Source: Veillonella atypica KON (GTDB lineage: Bacteria > Bacillota > Negativicutes > Veillonellales > Veillonellaceae). From it: DNA of 64,000 nt. How positions within the stretch are numbered: position 1 is the stretch's first letter; every line of letters begins with the position of its first letter. Of this stretch, positions 52,257 through 59,725 are shown piece by piece. The translations under genes were made by a program, and so were the position numbers. Under the pieces are notes generated by a model. The model saw only the letters and a list, made by a program, of their open reading frames with translations. It searched no databases and was not told where the DNA came from. The stretch covers positions 372,001 through 436,000 of the forward strand of contig NZ_PPDE01000008.1 of NCBI RefSeq assembly GCF_002959915.1. The letters run 5' to 3'.

Positions 52257-52285
52257 ATTGTACTTTATTCCGATTAGATAGTCAA
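52257..52285 (-). promoter_or_regulatory. Promoter of the RND pump operon
   Basis: Minus-strand TTGACT (52285-52280), 17-base spacer, TACAAT (52262-52257), 63 bases ahead of the adaptor start codon. Confidence 0.7.
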
Positions 52286-52299
52286 GATTTCTATGTCCT

Positions 52300-52326
52300 A
52301 TAAACCTAGATAAAATCTATGTTTAT
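52300..52326. promoter_or_regulatory. Candidate operator upstream of the RND pump promoter
   Basis: Inverted repeat ATAAACCTAGAT-AAA-ATCTATGTTTAT, 11 of 12 arm positions matching, 14 bases upstream of the -35. Size and symmetry fit a dimeric repressor or activator. No regulator gene is adjacent; the only MarR-type gene in the window is at 18.5 kb. Confidence 0.5.
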
Positions 52327-52398
52327 ATGCATTTAATTGTGTGCAACTTCACACCATATTTTGTTGACTTTCATAAAAATTTGTGTACAAAGCAAAAA

Positions 52399-52443
52399 AT
52401 ACCGAAGATTTAGTATCACTACACGATACTAAATCTTCGGTAT
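52399..52443 (-). terminator. Terminator after tmRNA
   Basis: Long hairpin ATACCGAAGATTTAGTATC / GATACTAAATCTTCGGTAT with six T following on the minus strand. Confidence 0.9.
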
Positions 52444-52454
52444 GAATCATCTCA

Positions 52455-52796
52455 TGGTGGAGATGAGGAGAGTCGAACTCCTGTCCAAAAGCGTTGCCAT
52501 ATAGACCTCTCCGAGCACAGTCTATGATTTAAGTCTCAAGTACCTATCGCTCACAGACAAACTACAGTACTCCAGTTCATGTTGTCTCGCCTAATTCATA
52601 TGAACGACTAAATTAAGCCAGCCTACGGTTTGACGTCCATTCACACTTGGTAGGCACAAGTATGAGGGACGTAGCTTATGCAGCTAATGCAAAATTTTCT
52701 TCTGCGTTTAAATGTTTTCCCACCGTTTAACGGCCCAATGGAACGCCGACTCGCTATCTATACCACACTCGCCCCTGTCGAAACCTTTACATCCCC
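52455..52796 (-). ncRNA. ssrA: tmRNA
   Basis: Transfer-messenger RNA that rescues stalled ribosomes with SmpB. The 5' end GGGGATG pairs with the 3' acceptor CATCTCC before the encoded ACCA. The T-arm reads GACAGGAGTTCGACTCTCCT near the 3' end, and AAAGGTTTCGACAGGGGCGA marks the 5' tRNA-like part. The tag frame ends GCAGAAGAAAATTTTGCATT then AGCTGCATAA, giving a tag of AEENFALAA. About 342 bases. The partner smpB lies 3 kb away. Confidence 0.95.
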
Positions 52797-52816
52797 ATGG
52801 GTTTGTTGGTTTATCT

Positions 52817-52845
52817 ATCATACCCCTAATATATATTCATGTCAA
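52817..52845 (-). promoter_or_regulatory. Promoter of ssrA, embedded in the bioF 3' end
   Basis: Minus-strand TTGACA (52845-52840), 17-base spacer, TATGAT (52822-52817). The -35 falls in the last codons of bioF (GTT GAC ATG). It starts a few bases before the mature tmRNA 5' end. Confidence 0.7.
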
Positions 52846-53995
52846 CTAGTAATTCATGCAGCGTTTGTGCGACATAATCAAGTTGCTCTTTGCTATGAGC
52901 AGCAGTCACCGTCATGCGGAGGCGACTTTCACCAACAGGAACCGTAGGAGGCCGAATAGCAGTAATAATTATCCCTTGTTCTTCTAACTCACGGGCCAAT
53001 GTTAAGGCTCGATCATTCTCGCCTACCACAATCGGGAATATCGGTGTTTCATCATCACAATCAATGCCCATAGCCTGTAATTTATGTGCCATATACACAG
53101 TATTATCACGTAATGTATCAACTACAGATGGTTCATTTCGTATAATTCGTAGGGCCTCTAAAGCCGCACCGATATCCGCCGGGGACAAAGCTGTAGAAAA
53201 TATAAAGCTACGACTATAATTAATCAGGTATTCTATCAATTCCTTACGTCCCGCCACATAGCCGCCAACAGAACCTAAGGCCTTGCTCAAGGTACCAAGC
53301 TGTACATCTACATCGGTAAGACCAAAATGATGAGCCGTACCTCGCCCATTTCCGATGACACCGGTCGCATGCGCATCATCTACCATAAGAAGAGCATCAT
53401 ATTCCTTACTTAACTCATACAGCCTATCTAATGGTGCAATATCTCCATCCATACTAAATACACCATCAGTAATGATCATTTTATACGCAGATTTATAATT
53501 CTTAAGAATATATTCAGCATGTTCTACATCTTTATGTTTATACCGCTCAATATGAGCTCCACTGAGGCGACACCCATCGATGATACTAGCATGGTTTAAT
53601 TCATCACTAATGATGACGCTATGCTTGTTCATTAAGGCCGTAATCGTACCAACATTAGCCATATAGCCTGTATTAAACACAAGTGACTGTTCCGTTCCTT
53701 TAAAATTGGCTATAGCGATTTCTAATTCCTTAAACAATGGAAACGATCCTGATGTAAGTCTAGCACCACCAGAACCGGTGCCATATCGTTGAATTGCTTG
53801 CATAGCCGCTTGTTGTACTCGAGCATCATGAGTAAGTCCCAAATAATTATTAGATGCCATCATGATATATTCACTATCATTATCATTGCGTTTTACACGC
53901 ACTGCATCTAAGGGCTCGTAGGTCTTAATCGTTCTTTTATTTTGCTCTTGCTCCTTAGCCTCTAGTTTTTTTTGAAAGTCTTGATAATAATCCAT
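52826..53995 (-). CDS. bioF: 8-amino-7-oxononanoate synthase
   Basis: PLP enzyme condensing pimeloyl-CoA with alanine in biotin synthesis. 389 aa. The alpha-oxoamine synthase features are complete: ASNNYLGLTHDARV, GTGSGGARLTSG, DELNHASIIDG, MVDDAHATGVIG and the PLP lysine in GTLSKALGSVGGYVAG. Sequence alone does not exclude the related 2-amino-3-ketobutyrate CoA ligase, but following bioW by one base strongly favours BioF. bioA, bioD and bioB are not in this window. Confidence 0.9.
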   Translation of the reverse strand: MDYYQDFQKKLEAKEQEQNKRTIKTYEPLDAVRVKRNDNDSEYIMMASNNYLGLTHDARVQQAAMQAIQRYGTGSGGARLTSGSFPLFKELEIAIANFKGTEQSLVFNTGYMANVGTITALMNKHSVIISDELNHASIIDGCRLSGAHIERYKHKDVEHAEYILKNYKSAYKMIITDGVFSMDGDIAPLDRLYELSKEYDALLMVDDAHATGVIGNGRGTAHHFGLTDVDVQLGTLSKALGSVGGYVAGRKELIEYLINYSRSFIFSTALSPADIGAALEALRIIRNEPSVVDTLRDNTVYMAHKLQAMGIDCDDETPIFPIVVGENDRALTLARELEEQGIIITAIRPPTVPVGESRLRMTVTAAHSKEQLDYVAQTLHELLVDMNIY

Positions 53996-53996
53996 G

Positions 53997-54725
53997 CTAC
54001 CACCGTACCAATACTGTTGTATTCTCTAAATAATCAACAATTTCACGAATAGGCCTATTTGTATCTACAAAAAATACACGGCCCCCGATAGGATTTCCCA
54101 TTTCTTTCATATTCGGAATGCGATGATATATGCCATTACATGCTACATACCCAACTGTATAATCTGGATCGTCGGACCAACAAAGTTCACCTACAATACC
54201 AGGACATGACTGTACTTTTGTGGCTAGTACTAGTGCTTCACGCATATGCACATTCATAGATCTTGTTTCGTTGCCACACGCATCCATATGACTTACGCGA
54301 ACACCGCGCATAGTATCTTGATCCAATCGCACACCTGTATTGGCATCCATCAGAATAGCACCACGCATATTACCTGGTAGTTGGCCTAGTTCTGTGAAAG
54401 CATTTTCTACGGCCTTATGCGCCACTACTGACTGTAATAACTCTTTTGCTAATTCATGTGATTCGTTTACTGATTCAGTCTTATGTTCATCGATATCGAT
54501 ACAATTAACATAAGTAATATCATCATCGTGAATCGCATCTATACGAATATTAATAAAGTCAGATTTACCTTTACTGTGATGCAACGCCCGATGAATCAAG
54601 GCAGATGCTACGGATTCTAAATCACTTTCCTCTACAATGCGTTCAGCTCCAGAAATATGGCGACCCCCTTCTTCATGAGGTCCCCCTTCTGCACCACGCA
54701 TACGAATACTGTATAACCCCATCAT
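53997..54725 (-). CDS. bioW: 6-carboxyhexanoate-CoA ligase (pimeloyl-CoA synthetase)
   Basis: Activates free pimelate to pimeloyl-CoA with ATP. 242 aa. BioW hallmarks: YSIRMRGAEGGPHEEGGRHI followed by SGAERI at the N-terminus, INIRIDAIHDDDITYV, RGAILMDANTGVRLDQDTMR and RGVRVSHMD, and YVACNGIYHRIPNMKEMGNP. Two adjacent ATGs start it; it overlaps the upstream transporter stop by four bases and bioF follows immediately. Confidence 0.93.
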   Translation of the reverse strand: MMGLYSIRMRGAEGGPHEEGGRHISGAERIVEESDLESVASALIHRALHHSKGKSDFINIRIDAIHDDDITYVNCIDIDEHKTESVNESHELAKELLQSVVAHKAVENAFTELGQLPGNMRGAILMDANTGVRLDQDTMRGVRVSHMDACGNETRSMNVHMREALVLATKVQSCPGIVGELCWSDDPDYTVGYVACNGIYHRIPNMKEMGNPIGGRVFFVDTNRPIREIVDYLENTTVLVRW

Positions 54726-55216
54726 CGCACGACCTTTCGAGGTATGCTATGCGTAGCAGCGGATATAACCTTTTTAAATACAGCAGTCATAATTGGCGCT
54801 ACAACAGCAGTAAAAATCATGCCAGGTACTGCGAGCATAACCATAGCTAGAGCTCCTTTACCAACATAGACGGATAGAGTTAATCGAGCTACTGTTGAAG
54901 CAATAGGACCGCTTAGGATTACACCAAGCATATGATTTTTGCAAATCCACAATAAGAAACCCACAACTAATCTAAATTGCATAGCAATAGCAACACTTAG
55001 AAAATTTTGTGTTCCCAATGCCAACCCAATAAGGCTGGATAAACAACCACTGATGATATACTTTTTAAACCCAAAAGCCGCACAAATTGCCACCGCTAAT
55101 GGTGCCGATAACTGGAACTCAATGCCCGGCACAAGATTAGGAATCTTGATAGCTCCCAAGATTGTAATCATAGCAGTTAAAATACCGATTTCTGTGATTT
55201 GACGAATTTGACTCAT
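54722..55216 (-). CDS. ECF transporter substrate-binding (S) component, possibly for a biotin precursor
   Basis: 164 aa from ATG at 55216 with GAGGTG six bases upstream; a GTG three codons earlier is also in frame. Five or six hydrophobic segments include EIGILTAMITILGAIKIP and the S-component-like IEFQLSAPLAVAICAAFG. It lacks the GGPTGGY motif of BioY, so it is not a standard biotin S-component. Co-transcription with bioW and bioF, and twin BirA-like sites ahead, suggest import of biotin, pimelate or another precursor. The energising EcfA/EcfT genes are not here. Confidence 0.65.
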   Translation of the reverse strand: MSQIRQITEIGILTAMITILGAIKIPNLVPGIEFQLSAPLAVAICAAFGFKKYIISGCLSSLIGLALGTQNFLSVAIAMQFRLVVGFLLWICKNHMLGVILSGPIASTVARLTLSVYVGKGALAMVMLAVPGMIFTAVVAPIMTAVFKKVISAATHSIPRKVVR

Positions 55217-55242
55217 AGTATTCACCTCTTCATGTACTTACA

Positions 55243-55276
55243 TTGTCAACTATATAAATCACACTTTGTTTACATT
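55243..55276. promoter_or_regulatory. BirA-like operator 1 (downstream half of the bio promoter)
   Basis: Minus-strand TGTAAAC, 17 bases, GTTGACAA. It resembles BirA half-sites (TTGTAAAC / GTTTACAA or GTTAAC forms) and begins at the -10 TATAAT, so bound BirA would cover the start of transcription. Nested in it is a perfect inverted repeat, AAATCACAC / GTGTGATTT (55256-55264, 55287-55295). Confidence 0.6.
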
Positions 55277-55302
55277 ATAAGAAAATGTGTGATTTTTATC
55301 AA
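55274..55302 (-). promoter_or_regulatory. Promoter of the ECF-bioW-bioF operon
   Basis: Minus-strand TTGATA (55302-55297), 17-base spacer, TATAAT (55279-55274). The -35 is inside BirA-like site 2 and the -10 adjoins site 1. Confidence 0.75.
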
Positions 55303-55328
55303 CTTATATTTTTTTATTAAGTTAACAA
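55296..55328. promoter_or_regulatory. BirA-like operator 2 (over the -35)
   Basis: Minus-strand TTGTTAAC, 17 bases, GTTGATAA. The first half is a perfect match to the firmicute BirA half-site and the second has two differences. Same 17-base spacing as site 1. Confidence 0.6.
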
Positions 55329-55340
55329 TATGCATAAAAA

Positions 55341-55365
55341 TAAGGGACTGAAAAACAGTCCCTTA
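55341..55365 (-). terminator. Terminator after the GH73-like gene
   Basis: Hairpin TAAGGGACTG / CAGTCCCTTA with a five-base loop and TTTTT following on the minus strand. Confidence 0.85.
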
Positions 55366-55372
55366 ACTATAT

Positions 55373-55753
55373 TTAGAAATTGATTGTATTAAACACTTGT
55401 AATACAGAGCCATAATAAGAATTAAAATCCGCTGTAAAGTATCCGCCATTGTACAAGGCATTGATATATGAATACAGAGATGTAGCATTGGTCATGCCAT
55501 CTTCTCTATAGTATGTCAAGTAATTGCCAAAATAGTTTGCAAAATCAATAAAATCCGTAAAATGTCTCCAGCTGCCATCTGATGCTGTAACACCACCTAG
55601 ATTATGATGTGTTGCTTGTAGTTGAGATGTAAACCCACCTGTTTCAATGTACCATTGAGTATATATAAATTTAGGATCTACATGTACTCCGTTTTCAGCT
55701 GCTTTTTGAGCTGATATTTTTGCCAAACTATAAAAGTATTGATTAACTTCCAC
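55373..55753 (-). CDS. Small GH73/glucosaminidase-like protein without signal peptide
   Basis: 126 aa from a GTG at 55753, seven bases after AGGAGG. The pattern FIYTQWYIETGGFTSQLQ, HHNLGGVTASDGSWRHFTDF and FANYFGNYLTYYRED is that of the lysozyme-like glucosaminidase superfamily, with the catalytic Glu expected in WYIETGGF. There is no signal peptide or wall-binding domain, so it resembles phage lysins or tail-associated hydrolases released by other means. No other phage gene is adjacent. It sits between smpB and the bio promoter with its own terminator. Confidence 0.7.
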   Translation of the reverse strand: MEVNQYFYSLAKISAQKAAENGVHVDPKFIYTQWYIETGGFTSQLQATHHNLGGVTASDGSWRHFTDFIDFANYFGNYLTYYREDGMTNATSLYSYINALYNGGYFTADFNSYYGSVLQVFNTINF

Positions 55754-55774
55754 TAAACATCCTCCTATTATATA

Positions 55775-56245
55775 TCAGTATTTTTGTTGTTCCTTTAAAC
55801 GCTTAGCAATGTCACGCTTTGCATCCCGTTCTGCCATATCTTGGCGTTTATCGTACAATTTTTTGCCTGTTACAAGACCAACGGTTACCTTCACATAGCC
55901 ACGGCTAAAATGAAAGTTCAACGGAATCAAGGAGAATCCCTTTTCTTTCACTTGTTGGAATAATTTTTTTATTTCTGATTTATGCATCAATAGTTTACGT
56001 GTTCGCTCAGGCTCATGATTAAAGCGATTGCCCTGTTCATAAGGACTGATATGAACACCGTAGAGAAGCATTTCGCCCTTATCAATGCGGATAAAGCTAT
56101 CCTTAAGATTTAATTTACCTTGGCGAATTGATTTAATCTCTGTTCCCGTCAATGCGATACCCGCTTCATAGGTTTCATGAATATTAAAATCATGACGTGC
56201 CTTACGGTTATCTGCAATTAATGATGGTGCATCTTTCTTTGCCAT
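55775..56245 (-). CDS. smpB: SsrA-binding protein
   Basis: Binds tmRNA and carries it into stalled ribosomes. 156 aa from ATG at 56245 with GAGGTG a few bases upstream. Conserved segments: NRKARHDFNIHETYEAGIAL, GTEIKSIRQGKLNLKDSF, HISPYEQGNRFNHEPERTRK and the basic tail KLYDKRQDMAERDAKRDIAK. It follows rnr, the standard firmicute order. Confidence 0.96.
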   Translation of the reverse strand: MAKKDAPSLIADNRKARHDFNIHETYEAGIALTGTEIKSIRQGKLNLKDSFIRIDKGEMLLYGVHISPYEQGNRFNHEPERTRKLLMHKSEIKKLFQQVKEKGFSLIPLNFHFSRGYVKVTVGLVTGKKLYDKRQDMAERDAKRDIAKRLKEQQKY

Positions 56246-56327
56246 AGTCACCTCACAATAGGTATTAATATTTTTATTATCGTTTACGTTTCTTTACATT
56301 TTTCTTAGACGCTTTATGGTCTTTTCG

Positions 56328-58616
56328 TCACTTTTTATGCTTTGTAACACTAGATAAGCCAGAATACAGTTCTCTTCGTTTAGAAGACTTGCTATATCCC
56401 TTGCCTTTTCGTTTAGATTGTTTAGAGATACCAGAACGCCCAAACGGTTTCTTTTCTCTTACCCCTACATAACCTTCGGAATTCTTCATCATTTCTTGAA
56501 TTCTCATAAGATTATCCACTTCGCCAAGTACGAAATCGATTTGACGTTTTTCTACATCAGCTTTCACCAATGTCACCGTTACCGTATCACCTAAATGATA
56601 GATTTGACCCGTGCGCTTGCCAACTAATAGGAAATGTTCTTCATCGTAAAAATAGTAATCATCAGTCATCATATTCATATGAACAAGACCATCAATACCA
56701 TTATCTAACTCTACAAACATACCAAAGGATGTGATGCTAGATATTTTACCCTCAAAGACTTCGCCAATAAATGGAACCATATATTGGGTTTTCTTTAAAT
56801 CGACTGTGTCGCGCTCAGCAGCTACAGCCACTTGTTCACGTTCTGAAGAATGCACAGCAGCACGTTCTAAAAATTCTGTTTTAGTATCGCGGTTTGCATA
56901 TCCATCAGGCCATCCCATATCTGCTTTTAATAAGCGATGTACCATGAGATCTGGATATCGTCTAATAGGCGATGTAAAGTGTGTGTAGCATTTCGACGCC
57001 AACCCAAAATGACCTGCATTATCGATGCTATATTTAGCTTGTTGCATGGAACGCAATGTCATGATTTGAGCCACTTGCTCAATATCCGTGCCCTTAACAG
57101 CATCTAAAATATGTTGGAACACGTGTGGCTCTAATTCATCAAGATGTAATCGAATATCTTGACCTAAATAATTGAGTACCTTTTGATACATACTCATCTT
57201 TTCTTCGCTTGGTGCTTCATGGATACGATATACACTCGTACGATTTGTATTCTTTAGATGAGTAGCTACCGTTTCGTTTGCAATAAGCATACATTCTTCA
57301 ATAAGTCGTTCCGCTAATGTCCGGTCGCGACGTACAATGCGCAATGGTGTGCCTTCTGTATCTAAAAGCACCTTATATTCAGGGAAATCAAAATCCAGTG
57401 CACCACGACGACGACGCATATCATTTAAAGTTTTTGCGATGTCGGATAAATTGTGAATCATGGGCATAAGAGATGCCAAGTCATCAGAAATAATATCTTC
57501 GGTTAATGCTTTATAAATCTCTTTATAACTGCAACGGCGATTCACATGGATGATAGATGGTTGAATCCGATAATTAACAACCTTGCCTTGTGTATCAATT
57601 TCCATCATACAGGTCATGGCATACCGATCTTCGCCAGCATTTAAGCTACAGATACCATTGGATAGTACCTCTGGTAACATGGGGATAACTCTGTCTACTA
57701 GATAGACAGATGTACCGCGTTTATAGGCCTCTCTATCGATAGCCTTTTGCGACACTACATAGTGGCTTACGTCGGCAATATGTACACCTAGTTCATAGTT
57801 ACCATTATCGAGTTTACGACCACTCACAGCATCATCAAGGTCCTTTGCATCTTCACCATCGATGGTAACCATTGGCACGTCGCGTAAATCCCAACGTTTA
57901 GGATCATCTGTAATGGTCGTGTTGATATGTTGGCTTGCTTTCACAACATCCTCAGGGAAGGAAAATGGCAAGTCATAATTAGCCATAATACAGTTAATAT
58001 CAAGACCTACGTCACCTTTATAGCCCAATACTTCTGTAATGACACCTTCTGGTTTCTTATCGCCTTCTGGCCATTTGATAATTTTTACAAGCACCTTAGC
58101 ACCACTACGAGCATCTAAGGTATTATGTAAGTCAACGTAAATATCTGTTCCCAATCGTTCATCATCAGGGATGACAAATCCAAAGGAATGCTGTCTGTCA
58201 TAGGTACCTACAACAGTTTCATTAGCTCGTTCTATGACTTCAGTTATAACGCCTTCTCGTTTATGGCGTGAATCTCGGGATGTGATAATACGTACACGAA
58301 CCTTATCATTGTGCATAGCAGTGCCCTTATTTTGTTCTACTATATACACATCCTCTTCATCAGGAGCAGTAATAACAAATCCAAAGGATTTTCTATATCC
58401 CTTGTAAATACCTTCAATAAATTCTGTATCATTATTATAGGCATATACATCTTTTCGTATAAAACTTAAGCGCCCCTCTTTTAATAGTTCTCTAGCAGCA
58501 TCCATAAAGGCATCCAATTCACGGCCGCCCTTAATATGACAATCCATAGCAGCATCATCGATATGATACGTATGGGGATAAATAGATTTATAAAACGCTA
58601 ACACTTTTTCTTTCAT
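56328..58616 (-). CDS. rnr: Ribonuclease R
   Basis: Processive 3'-5' exoribonuclease; works with tmRNA on defective mRNA. 762 aa. The order is N-terminal winged helix and cold-shock domains (GYRKSFGFVI, QHSFGFVIPDD), the RNB catalytic domain with DGEDAKDLDDAVSG and ADVSHYV, and a C-terminal S1 domain (VFEGKISSITSFGMFVELDN). It ends in a Lys/Arg-rich tail cut by TGA at 56328-56330. The same frame then continues with a further basic stretch (RKDHKASKKNVKKRKR) to TAA at 56277, which suggests a recent nonsense mutation. ATG at 58616 has a GGAGG upstream. Confidence 0.95.
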   Translation of the reverse strand: MKEKVLAFYKSIYPHTYHIDDAAMDCHIKGGRELDAFMDAARELLKEGRLSFIRKDVYAYNNDTEFIEGIYKGYRKSFGFVITAPDEEDVYIVEQNKGTAMHNDKVRVRIITSRDSRHKREGVITEVIERANETVVGTYDRQHSFGFVIPDDERLGTDIYVDLHNTLDARSGAKVLVKIIKWPEGDKKPEGVITEVLGYKGDVGLDINCIMANYDLPFSFPEDVVKASQHINTTITDDPKRWDLRDVPMVTIDGEDAKDLDDAVSGRKLDNGNYELGVHIADVSHYVVSQKAIDREAYKRGTSVYLVDRVIPMLPEVLSNGICSLNAGEDRYAMTCMMEIDTQGKVVNYRIQPSIIHVNRRCSYKEIYKALTEDIISDDLASLMPMIHNLSDIAKTLNDMRRRRGALDFDFPEYKVLLDTEGTPLRIVRRDRTLAERLIEECMLIANETVATHLKNTNRTSVYRIHEAPSEEKMSMYQKVLNYLGQDIRLHLDELEPHVFQHILDAVKGTDIEQVAQIMTLRSMQQAKYSIDNAGHFGLASKCYTHFTSPIRRYPDLMVHRLLKADMGWPDGYANRDTKTEFLERAAVHSSEREQVAVAAERDTVDLKKTQYMVPFIGEVFEGKISSITSFGMFVELDNGIDGLVHMNMMTDDYYFYDEEHFLLVGKRTGQIYHLGDTVTVTLVKADVEKRQIDFVLGEVDNLMRIQEMMKNSEGYVGVREKKPFGRSGISKQSKRKGKGYSKSSKRRELYSGLSSVTKHKK

Positions 58617-58660
58617 ATAAACACCTCCTTTGCATAATATTTATATATGCTGAAAAAAAG

Positions 58661-58683
58661 AAAAGCCTGCTAGGCAGGCTTTC
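58661..58683 (-). terminator. Terminator after secG
   Basis: Hairpin AAAGCCTGCC / GGCAGGCTTT-type (arms GCCTGC/GCAGGC) followed on the minus strand by TTTTCTTTTTTT. Confidence 0.85.
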
Positions 58684-58686
58684 AAA

Positions 58687-58932
58687 TTAGAATTGGTTAA
58701 TCATTGCCCCTAGAACTAAGCTCAACACAGCAAAGATAATACCTAAAATGATTGTACAGCGAGATAAGAACCCATCTAAGCCGCGTTCTTTACCGCCGAA
58801 TGTAGAATCTGCCGCACCAGAAACGGCGCCGCCCATACCAGAACTCTTACTAGTTTGAGCAATTACAACAACAATCAATAAAATGGACACAATGATTTCT
58901 AAAACCATCAAAAAATTTGTCACAATAGTCAT
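58687..58932 (-). CDS. secG: Protein translocase subunit SecG
   Basis: Small accessory subunit of the SecYEG channel. 81 aa with two membrane segments (LMVLEIIVSILLIVVVIAQ and TIILGIIFAVLSLVLGAMI) joined by the Gly/Ser-rich loop SSGMGGAVSGAADSTFGGKE that marks SecG. Its start overlaps the sigH stop by four bases. Confidence 0.93.
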   Translation of the reverse strand: MTIVTNFLMVLEIIVSILLIVVVIAQTSKSSGMGGAVSGAADSTFGGKERGLDGFLSRCTIILGIIFAVLSLVLGAMINQF

Positions 58933-59597
58933 CCTTCCTGTGTAGGAGCATCTAATACACGATGTTCCAAAAACTTCTCTAATTTACGTTTAACCCTTTG
59001 TAAAGCATTATCAATCGACTTGATGCTACGATCAGTACCTTTTGCCATCTCCTGATATGATTTACCATCTAAATAGCCTTCTAACACTTGCCACTCTAAA
59101 TCACTTAAAATATGTCCTATGTTTTTTTCTATATCATCTAGCTCTTCTTGGCTAATAATGAGGTCCTCTGGATTTGTACTTCGTGCTGATGAAAGCATTT
59201 CTAACAAGGTCCGTTCAGACTCTTCTGTATACACAGGTTTATTTAAAGAAATATAAGAATTGAGTGGTGCGTGTTTTTGACGCGTCGCAGATTTTATGGC
59301 CGTAATAATTTGCCGTGTAATACATAGTTCTGCAAAGGCCCGAAAAGAGGCTAATTTATCATGTCTAAAATCACGAGTAGCCTTATACAAGCCAATCATG
59401 CCTTCTTGAATGATATCATCTCGATCGGCACCTACAAGAAAATAGGTACGCGCCTTAGCGCGCACAAAATTTTTATATTTATTGACTATATAGTCGATTG
59501 CAAACTCATTTTGCTCTTGTTGAGCTATGACCACAACTTGCTCATCAGTCATTTCTTTGAAATTGTAATCGGACTGTTGCATATGAAAATTGTTCAT
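58929..59597 (-). CDS. sigH: Sigma-70 family factor, SigH (Spo0H) type
   Basis: Alternative sigma factor. 222 aa from ATG at 59597, with GGAGG a few bases ahead; another ATG lies five codons upstream. Region 2: ADRDDIIQEGMIGLYKATRD then FASFRAFAELCITRQII-type sequence. Region 4: LSDLEWQVLEGYLDGKSYQE and SIKSIDNALQRVKRKLEKFL. In spore-formers it drives early sporulation and often competence; here, with a com gene set nearby, competence control is the more likely role. The gene has its own sigma-A-type promoter. Confidence 0.9.
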   Translation of the reverse strand: MNNFHMQQSDYNFKEMTDEQVVVIAQQEQNEFAIDYIVNKYKNFVRAKARTYFLVGADRDDIIQEGMIGLYKATRDFRHDKLASFRAFAELCITRQIITAIKSATRQKHAPLNSYISLNKPVYTEESERTLLEMLSSARSTNPEDLIISQEELDDIEKNIGHILSDLEWQVLEGYLDGKSYQEMAKGTDRSIKSIDNALQRVKRKLEKFLEHRVLDAPTQEG

Positions 59598-59642
59598 AGG
59601 TCCTCCATACAATCACATATTGTAGAAATACCAATATATGTT

Positions 59643-59671
59643 ATTATACTTGAATTATATATGTTCTGCAA
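59643..59671 (-). promoter_or_regulatory. Promoter of sigH
   Basis: Minus-strand TTGCAG (59671-59666), 17-base spacer, TATAAT (59648-59643), about 45 bases before the sigH start. Confidence 0.65.
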
Positions 59672-59725
59672 TATTTATGAAATAGAATATACTTCATACT
59701 ACTACAGCAGGTCTATCTGTTGTGC

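Noticed and set aside
52678-52947. Plus-strand open frame of 89 codons
   Set aside because: It overlaps tmRNA and the bioF 3' end on the opposite strand and has no ribosome-binding site.
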